Shown here piece after piece: positions 1-7,463 of a stretch of 8,554 bases of DNA. The notes beneath the pieces were generated by a model, which was not told the origin of the DNA, made no database searches, and was given only the letters and a program-made list of their open reading frames with translations. Where the stretch lies: contig JAUZQH010000020.1 of the NCBI GenBank assembly GCA_030951065.1, forward strand, positions 1 to 8,554, given 5' to 3'. Each line of letters opens with the position of its first letter. The stretch's first letter is position 1. Source of the stretch: Mariprofundus sp. Its GTDB lineage: Bacteria > Pseudomonadota > Zetaproteobacteria > Mariprofundales > Mariprofundaceae. The translations under genes and the position numbers were made by a program.

Positions 1-185
1 CGAGAATCCTTGTACTTGTGCGGTGACTTGATCACACAGAACTTCCGGATTCTGGTTGGAATCGGAATCGGTCCGCGCACTTCTGCACCTGTGCGTTTTG
101 CTGTAGCCACGATATCTGCTGCACTCTTGTCGAGAATGCGATGATCGAAAGCCTTCAGGCGAATACGAATACTTTGAGTTGCCAC
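1..185 (-). CDS. rpsJ: 30S ribosomal protein S10 (5' part, cut by window edge)
   Basis: Ribosomal protein S10 of the 30S head, also the NusE partner in transcription antitermination. The first 61 codons are visible and the remaining roughly 40 lie beyond position 1. The translation begins (M)[18 protein letters not shown] and continues through [12 protein letters not shown] and SPHKYKDSR, all typical of S10. The start is GTG at 185-183: no in-frame ATG lies nearby, and a GGGGA ribosome-binding site sits about 7 nt upstream. The gene begins only 15 nt after the tuf stop codon, so the two are almost certainly co-transcribed. In many bacteria rpsJ opens the S10 ribosomal protein operon just after the str-operon tuf copy, which makes the tRNA genes upstream of this tuf unexpected. 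Identification is secure. Confidence 0.97.
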   Translation of the reverse strand, partial: MATQSIRIRLKAFDHRILDKSAADIVATAKRTGAEVRGPIPIPTRIRKFCVIKSPHKYKDS

Positions 186-200
186 GTATGGTCCCCTATT

Positions 201-1391
<1,191 letters not shown>

Positions 1392-1472
1392 TTCGCTTCT
1401 CCGTTTTCATTTTATCAACCATTTTTTTCAACCACGACAGATACACTGCAATGCAATAATAACTGCCAAACC

Positions 1473-1547
1473 TGGAGCCCAGGGCGGGAATTGAACCCGC
1501 GACCTCATCCTTACCAAGGATGTGCTCTACCCCTGAGCTACCTGGGC
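1473..1547 (-). tRNA. thrT: tRNA-Thr (anticodon GGT)
   Basis: The minus-strand sequence folds into a 75-nt cloverleaf. The acceptor stem GCCCAGG pairs with the copy before the discriminator T and an encoded CCA. The anticodon arm CATCC/GGATG encloses the loop TTGGTAA, giving anticodon GGT. The T arm carries GGTTCAATTCC. It is the last of four tRNAs and sits immediately upstream of tuf, matching thrT in the E. coli thrU-tyrU-glyT-thrT-tufB operon. It reads ACC and ACU codons. Confidence 0.97.
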
Positions 1548-1572
1548 CAGTTCCAAACGTCCAAAGGACAAA

Positions 1573-1646
1573 TGGAGCGGGTGGCGGGAATCGAACCCGC
1601 GTCATCAGCTTGGAAGGCTGAGGTGCTACCATTGTACCACACCCGC
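1573..1646 (-). tRNA. glyT: tRNA-Gly (anticodon TCC)
   Basis: A 74-nt tRNA with acceptor stem GCGGGTG, discriminator T and encoded CCA. The anticodon stem TCAGC/GCTGA encloses the loop CTTCCAA, so the anticodon is TCC (GGA/GGG codons). The T arm contains GGTTCGATTCC. It is third in the tRNA cluster, with 25 nt to the following tRNA-Thr(GGT), and corresponds in position and anticodon to E. coli glyT. Confidence 0.97.
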
Positions 1647-1681
1647 GTGTCCGAAAAAGCTCAGAGAGGCTTTTCCGCAAC

Positions 1682-1766
1682 TGGTGGAGAGGGCTGGATT
1701 CGAACCAACGTAGGCTGAGCCAGCAGATTTACAGTCTGCCCCCTTTAGCCACTCGGGAACCTCTCC
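1682..1766 (-). tRNA. tyrU: tRNA-Tyr (anticodon GTA)
   Basis: An 85-nt class II tRNA with the long variable arm expected of bacterial tRNA-Tyr. The acceptor stem GGAGAGG pairs with its complement, followed by discriminator A and encoded CCA. The anticodon arm GCAGA/TCTGC encloses CTGTAAA, giving GTA. The T arm contains GGTTCGAATCC. It is second in the tRNA cluster, 35 nt from the tRNA-Gly, matching E. coli tyrU. Confidence 0.97.
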
Positions 1767-1871
1767 GTTACACGCCTTCATAAGCCATGACCCGAAGGTC
1801 AACCCAAAAGGGCGCGCGATACTGCATCTTTGCAGCGCACTGTCAAGGCACACTTCAAAAACGACTTAAAA

Positions 1872-1947
1872 TGGAGCCGGCAACAGGATTCGAACCCGTG
1901 GCCTGCTGATTACAAATCAGCTGCTCTACCAACTGAGCTATGCCGGC
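1872..1947 (-). tRNA. thrU: tRNA-Thr (anticodon TGT)
   Basis: A 76-nt tRNA with acceptor stem GCCGGCA, discriminator T and encoded CCA. The D arm includes TAGCTCAGTTGGTAGAGCA. The anticodon stem GCTGA/TCAGC encloses TTTGTAA, giving anticodon TGT for ACA/ACG codons. It is the promoter-proximal tRNA of the cluster, starting about 12 bp after the -10 element. It is separated by 105 bp from tRNA-Tyr and corresponds to E. coli thrU. Confidence 0.97.
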
Positions 1948-1958
1948 AAGGGTGGCGC

Positions 1959-1986
1959 ATCATACCGAGCAGACAAATGAACTCAA
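1959..1986 (-). promoter_or_regulatory. Strong stable-RNA type promoter of the tRNA-tuf operon
   Basis: On the minus strand a -35 element TTGAGT (1986-1981) and a -10 element TATGAT (1964-1959) are separated by 16 bp, the short spacing common at stable-RNA promoters. The bases after the -10 are GC-rich (GCGCC), like the discriminators that make rRNA and tRNA promoters sensitive to ppGpp. The predicted start is near 1952, just before tRNA-Thr(TGT). An AT-rich tract at about 1990-2025 could act as an UP element. The boxes are seen directly; stringent control is inferred. Confidence 0.75.
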
Positions 1987-1998
1987 GCATGAATTGAA

Positions 1999-2021
1999 AT
2001 TTCATTGAAAAGCAATGAAAT
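1999..2021. repeat. AT-rich perfect inverted repeat upstream of the tRNA promoter
   Basis: Two 9-bp arms, ATTTCATTG at 1999-2007 and CAATGAAAT at 2013-2021, are exact complements around a 5-nt AAAAG loop. The repeat lies 13-35 bp upstream of the -35 box of the tRNA operon, where UP elements or activator sites are found at stable-RNA promoters. It has no T-run on either side, so it is unlikely to be an intrinsic terminator. Its role is unknown. Confidence 0.5.
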
Positions 2022-2116
2022 CAATAGCATTACGCATGCATGGCCTGGGCCTTTCGTATTCAATTTCACAGTAACCGCTGGGTTGCTTTCATCGGCATTC
2101 ACTATAAGGAAGCGCT

Positions 2117-2357
2117 GGACCGAATGGTGCCGGGAAAACCATCTTCCCATGGAAGACCTGCCCAAAGTAGCCGGGTGTACAAACTTTGTGAATGTAGACC
2201 TGATTGCAGCGGGTTTGTCGCCGCTTGCCCCGGAACGTGAACTGATTGCGGCCATCCGTATTTGCTATCCGGAATAGGCGTCGTTTGGAAGAATGGCAAG
2301 CCGGTCCGGATCGGAGCCGATTCAATCAATGTGAAGGAGAATGAGTCCAGGCGATAA
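2117..2357 (+). pseudogene. Decayed zeta-toxin-family P-loop kinase gene, internally deleted and frameshifted
   Basis: Three short stretches in different frames read as pieces of one zeta-toxin-like ATP-binding protein. At 2117-2146 the sequence encodes the Walker A segment [10 protein letters not shown]. From 2149 in the next frame it encodes [18 protein letters not shown], the conserved block that normally follows the P-loop by about 15-20 residues. At 2277-2354, in a third frame and ending at a TAA, it encodes GVVWKNGKPVRI and a short tail resembling the C-terminus of some family members. A stop (2275-2277) and at least one single-base shift separate the pieces. The central roughly 130 residues of a normal protein are missing. 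No partner antitoxin or intact start is visible. It is the only plus-strand gene trace in the window, and the family identification rests on motif recall. Confidence 0.72.
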
Positions 2358-2420
2358 CAACATTCGCGGATGGAGGGGCAATACCTGTTTAACGAAAGAG
2401 ATAGCCGCCTACGGAAAGAA

Positions 2421-2891
2421 TTATTGCGACAGGTGGGGCAATACCGAAGCAGGAACCAGTTCTGAGACATCACCGCCCATGCTGGATATTTCGCGAATAA
2501 AGCGGGAGGAAACAAACGTATAATCTTCTCGGGCCATAACAAAGACTGTCTCAATCTGTTCATCCAGTCTGCGATTCATGGTCGCCATCTGAAACTCATA
2601 TTCGAAATCCGATGCTGCCCGCAGACCCCGCAATATTGCGGTCGCATGATATCGGTGGGCCAAATCAACCAAAAGTCCGGAAAACCTTGCCACTTCAATT
2701 TTCGGCTCTGAGACAAAGGTCTCACGTACCATGGAAAACCGTGTCCCGGCATCAAATAACGGCCCCTTGTTCGGATTGTCCGCAACACCAACAACGATAC
2801 GGTCAAATAACTTCAATCCCCTGGTCACAACATCCACATGACCCAGCGTCACCGGATCAAATGTACCCGGATAAATAGCAGTTCGTTTCAT
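2421..2891 (-). CDS. coaD: Phosphopantetheine adenylyltransferase
   Basis: Transfers AMP from ATP to 4'-phosphopantetheine to make dephospho-CoA, the penultimate step of coenzyme A synthesis in the cytoplasm. The 156-residue length is normal. The N-terminus YPGTFDPVTLGH contains the nucleotidyltransferase TxGH motif at residues 15-18. NKGPLF lies at 41-46, RGLR at 88-91 (the ATP/pantetheine-binding arginines), and VSSRFIRE at 127-134 near the end, followed by GGDVSELVP. The ATG at 2891 has a strong GGGAGGAA site upstream. It lies 133 bp downstream of mtnA on the same strand, so it may be read through or have its own promoter. No convincing terminator follows it. Confidence 0.97.
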   Translation of the reverse strand: MKRTAIYPGTFDPVTLGHVDVVTRGLKLFDRIVVGVADNPNKGPLFDAGTRFSMVRETFVSEPKIEVARFSGLLVDLAHRYHATAILRGLRAASDFEYEFQMATMNRRLDEQIETVFVMAREDYTFVSSRFIREISSMGGDVSELVPASVLPHLSQ

Positions 2892-3024
2892 TGAGTGTTC
2901 CTCCCGTGAACAGGGTGTTCTGAAAAAGACAGAGCATTCTCGCAGCCCATGAACGGGCTACCATAAATCAAACATAAAGATAGTTGATTTTGTAAGTGAT
3001 GGAGGAATTTATTCAGTGTTTCCA

Positions 3025-4050
3025 TCAAACATCGCAACCATGCCAAAGACCTTTTTCACTAACAATACCGCTCAGATTGGCATTCGGAGTTACATCAAAC
3101 GCCGGGTTGTTGGCCGGCACACCCGATGCTGCAATACGAACATGCTGAACCCGGCCTTCTCCATCCAGACCATCCATACACAACACTTCTTCATCATCAC
3201 GCTGTTCAATCGGAATACTCCCTCCACAAGGGCAATCCTTGTCAAAGCTGGAAGATGGTGCGACGACATACATCGGAACCCCATGCTCTCTTGCCGCCAA
3301 TGACAACGCATACGTACCGATTTTATTGGCTACATCGCCATTGGCCGCAATACGATCCGCCCCGACAACGATAGCATCTACCTTTCCATTCGCCATCATC
3401 CAGGCCGCTGCACCATCTGCCTGAATACGACAGTCTATACCCTCCTGAGCAAACTCCCATGCAGTCAAACGAGCACCCTGAAGCCTGGGTCTGGTCTCAT
3501 CCACCCATACAAATGGCTTTTCACCAGCCCTGGCCAAATGATAAATTCCAGAGGTCGCCGTGCCCCAATCAACCGCAGCCAGCCAGCCCGCATTGCAGTG
3601 GGTAAGAATTCTACGTTGGCCCACAGCAAGCAATTCAGCCATATATTTCCCCATTCGCTGATTGGCCGCCACCTCTGAATCCGCATAGCTTTGAGCGCAT
3701 TCAATCATCTGACTTGATGTTGGAGATGTTCCTGCACATGTTTGCATCATATCACAGGCATGAAACAGGTTAACTGCAGTTGGCCGCGTCGCTCGAAAAC
3801 GCGGCAACCAATGATCAAAGAAATTCTTCCTGTCTGTTTTCCAGGCCAGTGCCAGACCATAGGCGGCTGTGGCGCCAATACTTGGTGCACCCCGTACCTG
3901 CATGGACTCGATTGCTGCTGCTGCATCTTCAGGATGGCTGCTGATTACCTGCTCAAAACGATGTGGCAACCGCTGTTGGTCGATCCACTGTATACCACCG
4001 GACTCAGCATGCCAGTTGACCGCCCTGAACAGAGAACCTTTCACCAGCAT
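3025..4050 (-). CDS. mtnA: S-methyl-5-thioribose-1-phosphate isomerase
   Basis: Converts methylthioribose-1-phosphate to methylthioribulose-1-phosphate in the methionine salvage pathway, recycling methylthioadenosine from polyamine synthesis. At 341 residues it is the usual length. The family signatures are RGAPSIG (53-59), THCNAG with the catalytic cysteine C152, DETRPRLQGARLTAWE (184-199), and GADRIAANGDVANKIG (230-245) with the catalytic aspartate D232. This separates it from the related eIF2B subunits, which lack the Cys/Asp pair. The ATG at 4050 is preceded by AGGG about 8 nt upstream. No other salvage gene (mtnB, mtnC, mtnD) is adjacent, so the pathway must be completed elsewhere or by another route. 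It lies 65 bp downstream of the MITE-like element. Confidence 0.96.
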   Translation of the reverse strand: MLVKGSLFRAVNWHAESGGIQWIDQQRLPHRFEQVISSHPEDAAAAIESMQVRGAPSIGATAAYGLALAWKTDRKNFFDHWLPRFRATRPTAVNLFHACDMMQTCAGTSPTSSQMIECAQSYADSEVAANQRMGKYMAELLAVGQRRILTHCNAGWLAAVDWGTATSGIYHLARAGEKPFVWVDETRPRLQGARLTAWEFAQEGIDCRIQADGAAAWMMANGKVDAIVVGADRIAANGDVANKIGTYALSLAAREHGVPMYVVAPSSSFDKDCPCGGSIPIEQRDDEEVLCMDGLDGEGRVQHVRIAASGVPANNPAFDVTPNANLSGIVSEKGLWHGCDV

Positions 4051-4115
4051 AGGTCAACCCTGTTATGATTAGATGCCATAACTATATGTTTATAAAACAT
4101 TTATTTTCACGATCC

Positions 4116-4407
4116 AGGGCCTGTTCATACTAATTTTGGCCGTAGCGAAATACCCATTTTTGTTGCGCTGCAAGGCATTTTGAGCGCAATGTGCTGAATG
4201 CACATCAGCGAAAAATAACGTAGCAGCGTGCAAAAATGGCATTTCCCGCAGGACTGTGACCGAAGGAAATGCCCTTGGTGCACCCCAAATGAGGCCATTC
4301 AGCGTTGCTTGTCGTTTATTTGGATTCACCAAACTTCACTCCTCGCGCCTTGACTGGCCTCATTTGGGACAGCAGCGCTTCGATCAAAATTAGTGTGAAC
4401 AGGCCCT
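4116..4407. mobile_element. 292-bp palindromic MITE-like element
   Basis: The stretch is bounded by 32-bp terminal inverted repeats, 4116-4147 and 4376-4407, matching at 28 of 32 positions and starting AGGGCCTGTTCA. Two further inverted pairs lie inside: 4147-4171 with 4223-4245 (imperfect, including ATTTTTG/CAAAAAT), and 4284-4297 with 4355-4368 (14 bp exact, CCCAAATGAGGCCA). It encodes no credible protein. Length, terminal repeats and foldability fit a non-autonomous miniature inverted-repeat element or a large REP-type element. No clear target-site duplication is visible at the boundaries. It sits between fcl and mtnA, fills most of that gap, and could end transcription from fcl by folding. 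Confidence 0.75.
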
Positions 4408-4446
4408 AGTCAAAGCCTCGACGACTGCAACCCCGTCAAACCAGGT

Positions 4447-5586
4447 TTAAGCAGCACGCCCCCGGGAATCCAGAAACCACCGGTAGGCATGGGCAAGGCC
4501 GTCCCGCAAATGAATGCCGGGAGTCCACCCCATCCTGGCAAGCCGGCTGCTGTCCATCAATTTACGCGGTGCGCCATCCGGTTTTGATGTATCGAAACGA
4601 ATTTCGCCGGCAAAACCGGTTACCTCGGCAATGAGCCCGGCCAGCTCCGCGATACTCACTTCCTGCCCACTGCCCACATTGATATGCGAAAGCATGGGCT
4701 GCGTATTGGCAGCATAAATATCCGCCGGCAAATCGAGCACAAACAGTGACGCCGCCGCCATATCATCCACATGCAGAAATTCACGCTTTGGTGTGCCACT
4801 ACCCCAGATGGTGACCTTCGGTCGTGAGGTGGCAGATGTGAGACGGGAGATGCGACCCGCAGTTCGGGTCAGGGCCATATCGGACAGGGCATCGTCGGGG
4901 ATGGGGTCCTGTTGGTCAATGGCATTGAGTGCTTCGAGATCGCCATCCTGAGCCAGCTTGGCCAGATGGAAGCGCCGGATCAGTGCCGGCACCACATGTG
5001 AATTCTCCGGATGAAAGTTGTCACCCGGGCCATACAGATTCGTCGGCATCACAGAGCGATAATCCGTCCCATACTGGCGATTATAACTTTCACACAGCTT
5101 GATGCCGGCGATCTTGGCGATGGCATAGGGCTCATTGGTGGGTTCCAGTGTGCCTGTGAGTAAGGCATCTTCACGCATAGGCTGTTCTGCCAGGCGCGGA
5201 TAGATACAGGAACTGCCAAGGAAGAGCAGCCTTTTCACCCCGGCAGACCAGGCCTGATGAATCAGGTTGCACTCGATCATCAGATTGTCGTAGATGAAAT
5301 CCGCCGGATAGGTGTTGTTGGCGAGGATTCCTCCCACTTTTGCTGCCGCCATAATCACCGTATCGGGGCGCTGTTCGGCCATAAAGTCATGCACGGCATT
5401 CTGATTGCACAGATCCAGTTCAGCATGCGTCCGGGTCAATATCTCCAGCTGCTCACCGGTCTGTTGACGCGCTTCCAGCTGACGAACAATGGCCGACCCC
5501 ACCATGCCGCGATGACCGGCGACATAGACTTTTGCCGTAGGCAAAAGGCTGCTGTGATTTGTGATTTGTGGCTTGCCATTAGCCAT
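4447..5586 (-). CDS. fcl: GDP-L-fucose synthase (GDP-4-keto-6-deoxymannose epimerase/reductase)
   Basis: NADPH-dependent bifunctional enzyme that epimerises and reduces GDP-4-keto-6-deoxymannose to GDP-L-fucose, the step after Gmd. It is a short-chain dehydrogenase: the Rossmann motif GHRGMVG is at residues 24-30, and SSCIYP contains S125 and C127. [11 protein letters not shown] has Y154 and K158, and H197 matches the epimerase histidine. At 379 residues it is about 58 longer than E. coli Fcl. Some 15 extra residues are N-terminal, before KVYVAGHRG, and about 40 form an insert at roughly 210-256, before WGSGTP. Both extra parts overlap 7-bp repeats. The ATG at 5586 overlaps the preceding gene's stop by 8 nt and has a GGGGA site. 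A TTG at codon 15 is a weaker alternative start. Fold and active site are otherwise intact. Confidence 0.95.
   Translation of the reverse strand: MANGKPQITNHSSLLPTAKVYVAGHRGMVGSAIVRQLEARQQTGEQLEILTRTHAELDLCNQNAVHDFMAEQRPDTVIMAAAKVGGILANNTYPADFIYDNLMIECNLIHQAWSAGVKRLLFLGSSCIYPRLAEQPMREDALLTGTLEPTNEPYAIAKIAGIKLCESYNRQYGTDYRSVMPTNLYGPGDNFHPENSHVVPALIRRFHLAKLAQDGDLEALNAIDQQDPIPDDALSDMALTRTAGRISRLTSATSRPKVTIWGSGTPKREFLHVDDMAAASLFVLDLPADIYAANTQPMLSHINVGSGQEVSIAELAGLIAEVTGFAGEIRFDTSKPDGAPRKLMDSSRLARMGWTPGIHLRDGLAHAYRWFLDSRGRAA
4821..4855 (+). repeat. Degenerate 7-bp repeats inside fcl
   Basis: Five consecutive 7-bp units occur on the plus strand: GTCGTGA at 4821, GGTGGCA at 4828, GATGTGA at 4835, GACGGGA at 4842 and GATGCGA at 4849. 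They share the GTGAG-like core of the intergenic repeats elsewhere in the window. They encode Fcl residues about 245-256, rich in Ser, Thr and Arg, at the end of the insert that E. coli Fcl lacks. The period is seen directly; membership of the same family is inferred from the similar core. Confidence 0.45.
5530..5546. repeat. Short hairpin in the first codons of fcl
   Basis: TTTTGCC (5530-5536) and GGCAAAA (5540-5546) form a perfect 7-bp inverted repeat with a 3-nt loop, at codons 14-19 of fcl. It lies beside the 7-bp repeats that encode the preceding residues. In mRNA it would place a small stem shortly after the start codon, or just after the alternative TTG start. Confidence 0.45.
5554..5574 (+). 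repeat. Three 7-bp repeats at the 5' end of fcl, left flank of the S23/IVP gene
   Basis: GTGATTT at 5554 is repeated exactly at 5561 and with two changes as GTGGCTT at 5568. Read on the minus strand they encode residues 5-11 of Fcl, part of an N-terminal extension absent from E. coli Fcl. The block starts 5 bp beyond the S23/IVP stop codon. It is an inverted partner of the repeats at 6011-6031 on the other side of that gene. Confidence 0.7.
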
Positions 5587-5944
5587 GATGCTTATTCCCC
5601 ACTGAACGAATCAATCCGTACAACATTTTTGATATGACTCCCACTTTACTCTGCAGCACCTGCACTTCATCTTTATGTGCAAGGTTCACTCTTGCAACAA
5701 TCTCAAACTGGGTATCCAGTTCACTTGCCGAACCAAGCGCCATGTGCAAAAAATGGATAAAATCTTTATCCGTTCTTCGTGCCGCACCTTCGGCAATATT
5801 ACTCGCAATGGACACCGATGCTCTCCGCATCTGACTTGTCATTGCATAGAGCTCAGATTTCGGGAAAATATCTGTTAGACGATACACATCCACTGACAGA
5901 TCAATCGCCTTTTTCCAGACATCCAGATCCTTATGCGATTTCAT
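5579..5944 (-). CDS. Four-helix-bundle protein of the S23 / 23S rRNA intervening-sequence (IVP) family
   Basis: A 121-residue, helix-rich cytoplasmic protein of the family first seen as ORFs in 23S rRNA intervening sequences and common as a free-standing gene. Its function is unknown. The family signatures are LDVWKKA (7-13), [16 protein letters not shown] (27-42), SNIAEG (48-53) and GSASELDTQ (71-79), with leucine- and alanine-rich helices throughout. No rRNA sequence surrounds it; it lies between gmd and fcl. The ATG at 5944 has only a weak ribosome-binding site. Its TAA stop overlaps the fcl start (ATGGCTAA), suggesting translational coupling. Both sides carry inverted 7-bp repeats. Related proteins act in diversity-generating retroelements (Avd), but no reverse transcriptase is present here. 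The fold assignment is confident; the role is open. Confidence 0.9.
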   Translation of the reverse strand: MKSHKDLDVWKKAIDLSVDVYRLTDIFPKSELYAMTSQMRRASVSIASNIAEGAARRTDKDFIHFLHMALGSASELDTQFEIVARVNLAHKDEVQVLQSKVGVISKMLYGLIRSVGNKHHG

Positions 5945-5952
5945 GAAAAGCG

Positions 5953-6052
5953 GTAACTTGTTGTTGGTGACTTGTGAATGCTCAATGAATCACTGTCTCT
6001 GTCTTTACACCAATCACGAATAACAAATCACCCCTCACTCAGTCCTCTGCCT
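5953..6052. repeat. Degenerate 7-bp repeat array between gmd and the S23/IVP gene
   Basis: The gap between gmd and the S23/IVP gene is largely made of 7-bp units. On the plus strand these are GTAACTT (5953), GTTGTTG (5960), GTGACTT (5967) and GTGAATG (5974). The orientation then flips. On the minus strand GTGAGGG (6038), GTGATTT (6031), GTTATTC (6024), GTGATTG (6017) and GTGTAAA (6010) follow without gaps, each coordinate being the unit's first base on that strand. The array begins at the gmd stop codon. The consensus is close to GTGATTN. The block beginning at 6031 is an inverted match of the one at 5554. Confidence 0.65.
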
Positions 6053-7167
6053 CACTCAATCGCCACAGGGATGTCATGCCCGTGTTTTTTTAACAGTGCA
6101 TGACGCCGGGCGACCTTGAGATCTTCAGCCACCATCTCGGCACACATCTGCTGTACCGTGATTTCAGGCGTCCAGCCCAGTTTCGCCTTGGCCTTGGCCG
6201 GATCACCCAACAGGGTTTCCACTTCTGCCGGCCGGAAATAACGCGGATCGATGCGCACAATCACATCCCCCGCATTCAGGGCCGGGGCCTTGTCACCGTC
6301 AATCGATGCAATGATACCTGTTTCCTCAAGCCCTTCACCTTCAAAACGGACGGTGATACCAAGCTCGGCTGCCGACCATTCGATAAACTGGCGCACGGAA
6401 TACTGTACACCTGTAGCAATCACAAAATCATCCGGTTTGTCCTGTTGCAGCATCATCCACTGCATACGCACGTAATCTTTGGCATGTCCCCAGTCACGCA
6501 GCGCGTTCATATTACCCATATACAGGCAGGATTCCAGACCCTGGGCAATATTGGCCAGACCACGCGTAATTTTACGTGTGACAAAGGTTTCGCCGCGCCG
6601 GGGCGACTCATGATTGAACAGAATACCGTTACAGGCATACATACCATAGGACTCACGATAATTCACCACAATCCAGTAGGCATACATTTTTGCCACAGCA
6701 TAGGGAGAGCGGGGATAAAACGGTGTGGTTTCTCTTTGCGGAATTTCCTGAACTTCGCCAAACAGCTCGGACGTCGAGGCCTGATAAAAGCGGGTTTTTT
6801 TATCCAGTCCAAGCAACCGGATCGCTTCGAGCAGGCGCAGCGTACCGAGACCATCCACATCGGCAGTATATTCAGGCGATTCAAAGCTTACCGCTACATG
6901 CGATTGCGCCCCCAGATTGTACACTTCATCCGGCTGCACTTCCTGCAGAATACGGGTCAGATTGGAGGAATCGGTCAGATCGCCATAATGCAGCACGAAG
7001 TTCTTGTTTTCGACATGCGGATCCTGATACACATGGTCGATTCTTTGCGTATTGAATGAGGATGCCCGGCGCTTGATACCATGCACCTCATAACCTTTCT
7101 CCAGCAAAAGCTCTGCCAGATACGAACCGTCCTGACCGGTTACACCGGTAATCAATGCTTTTTTCAC
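6052..7167 (-). CDS. gmd: GDP-mannose 4,6-dehydratase
   Basis: Converts GDP-D-mannose to GDP-4-keto-6-deoxy-D-mannose with bound NADP, the committed step toward GDP-L-fucose and related sugars. The 371 residues match the usual length (E. coli 373). The Rossmann motif [10 protein letters not shown] (residues 7-16) begins the protein. The catalytic residues T132 and E134 (STSELFGEV), Y156 and K160 (SPYAVAK) fall at exactly the E. coli numbering. [26 protein letters not shown] and RYFRPAEV are further signatures. The start is GTG at 7167 with AGGAAGG about 8 nt upstream; a nearby ATG is out of frame. It is followed on the same strand by the S23/IVP gene and by fcl, which uses its product. Confidence 0.97.
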   Translation of the reverse strand: MKKALITGVTGQDGSYLAELLLEKGYEVHGIKRRASSFNTQRIDHVYQDPHVENKNFVLHYGDLTDSSNLTRILQEVQPDEVYNLGAQSHVAVSFESPEYTADVDGLGTLRLLEAIRLLGLDKKTRFYQASTSELFGEVQEIPQRETTPFYPRSPYAVAKMYAYWIVVNYRESYGMYACNGILFNHESPRRGETFVTRKITRGLANIAQGLESCLYMGNMNALRDWGHAKDYVRMQWMMLQQDKPDDFVIATGVQYSVRQFIEWSAAELGITVRFEGEGLEETGIIASIDGDKAPALNAGDVIVRIDPRYFRPAEVETLLGDPAKAKAKLGWTPEITVQQMCAEMVAEDLKVARRHALLKKHGHDIPVAIE

Positions 7168-7201
7168 CCATACACCTTCCTGAACATATATCTGCTTACA
7201 G

Positions 7202-7216
7202 GCGATATGCTAGCCA
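7202..7216 (-). promoter_or_regulatory. Possible sigma-54 (-24/-12) promoter of gmd
   Basis: The minus strand reads TGGCTAGCATATCGC. It has GG and GC with the spacing of the invariant sigma-54 dinucleotides, and matches TGGCACG-N4-TTGC at 8 of 11 defined positions. The predicted start near 7190 would give a leader of about 23 nt, with the ribosome-binding site correctly placed before the GTG of gmd. No convincing sigma-70 boxes were seen in the same interval. A single short match can occur by chance. Confidence 0.35.
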
Positions 7217-7272
7217 CTGATTCCACGAATTCCCACAGCTTGTGAAAGGGGGCTGAGGAGTGAGTCGCCAGG

Positions 7273-7357
7273 GTGAATCGTGATGAGCAACGAGTGAAGA
7301 TAGAAACCTGTTTTCAACTTCCCCTCAGTCCTCAGTCCTCGTTACTCAGTACTACCT
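7273..7357. repeat. Degenerate 7-bp repeats upstream of gmd, both orientations
   Basis: On the plus strand GTGAATC (7273), GTGATGA (7280), GCAACGA (7287) and GTGAAGA (7294) run without gaps. After about 22 bp the composition switches to CCTCAGT (7323 and again 7330), CCTCGTT (7337), ACTCAGT (7344) and ACTACCT (7351). On the minus strand these read as GAGGACT/GAGTAAC-type units. The second block closely resembles the array at 7654-7702. No protein or RNA gene is recognisable here. Confidence 0.6.
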
Positions 7358-7404
7358 CTTTCCGATCCTGCCTCTTCCCCGCCCTGCTGTTTTTCCGACG
7401 TCAC

Positions 7405-7432
7405 GAAAAAGGCCCCGGAAGAACCGGGGCCT
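7405..7432 (-). terminator. Strong intrinsic terminator
   Basis: Arms AGGCCCCGG and CCGGGGCCT (9 bp, all paired, loop TTCTT) lie at 7432-7410 on the minus strand and are followed directly by a run of T (7409-7405). This is a textbook Rho-independent terminator for leftward transcription from the sugar-phosphate transferase gene or from a small RNA starting downstream of it. It insulates gmd from that transcription. On the plus strand the trailing T-run is weak. Confidence 0.88.
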
Positions 7433-7463
7433 GCTTTACACTTCATCAAGAGAAGTATATCTA

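Noticed and set aside
2102..2563. 153-residue minus-strand open frame overlapping the coaD 3' end
   Set aside because: It overlaps coaD out of frame and covers the kinase relic in antisense. No family features.
2944..2959. Hairpin AGCCC/GGGCT between mtnA and coaD as a terminator
   Set aside because: The stem is only 5-6 bp and no T-run follows directly on either strand.
4090..4332. 80-residue minus-strand open frame within the palindromic element
   Set aside because: It is contained almost entirely in inverted-repeat DNA with no protein-like pattern. Such frames are common artefacts of MITE-like repeats.
5579..5944. Avd accessory protein of a diversity-generating retroelement
   Set aside because: The fold family is related, but no reverse transcriptase, template repeat or variable repeat is in the window.
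5953..6038. CRISPR array
   Set aside because: Units are 7 bp, degenerate and contiguous with no spacers, and no cas genes are present.
6100..7059. 319-residue plus-strand open frame opposite gmd
   Set aside because: It is a shadow of the gmd reading frame: gmd has all catalytic residues, and the opposite frame shows no recognisable domain.
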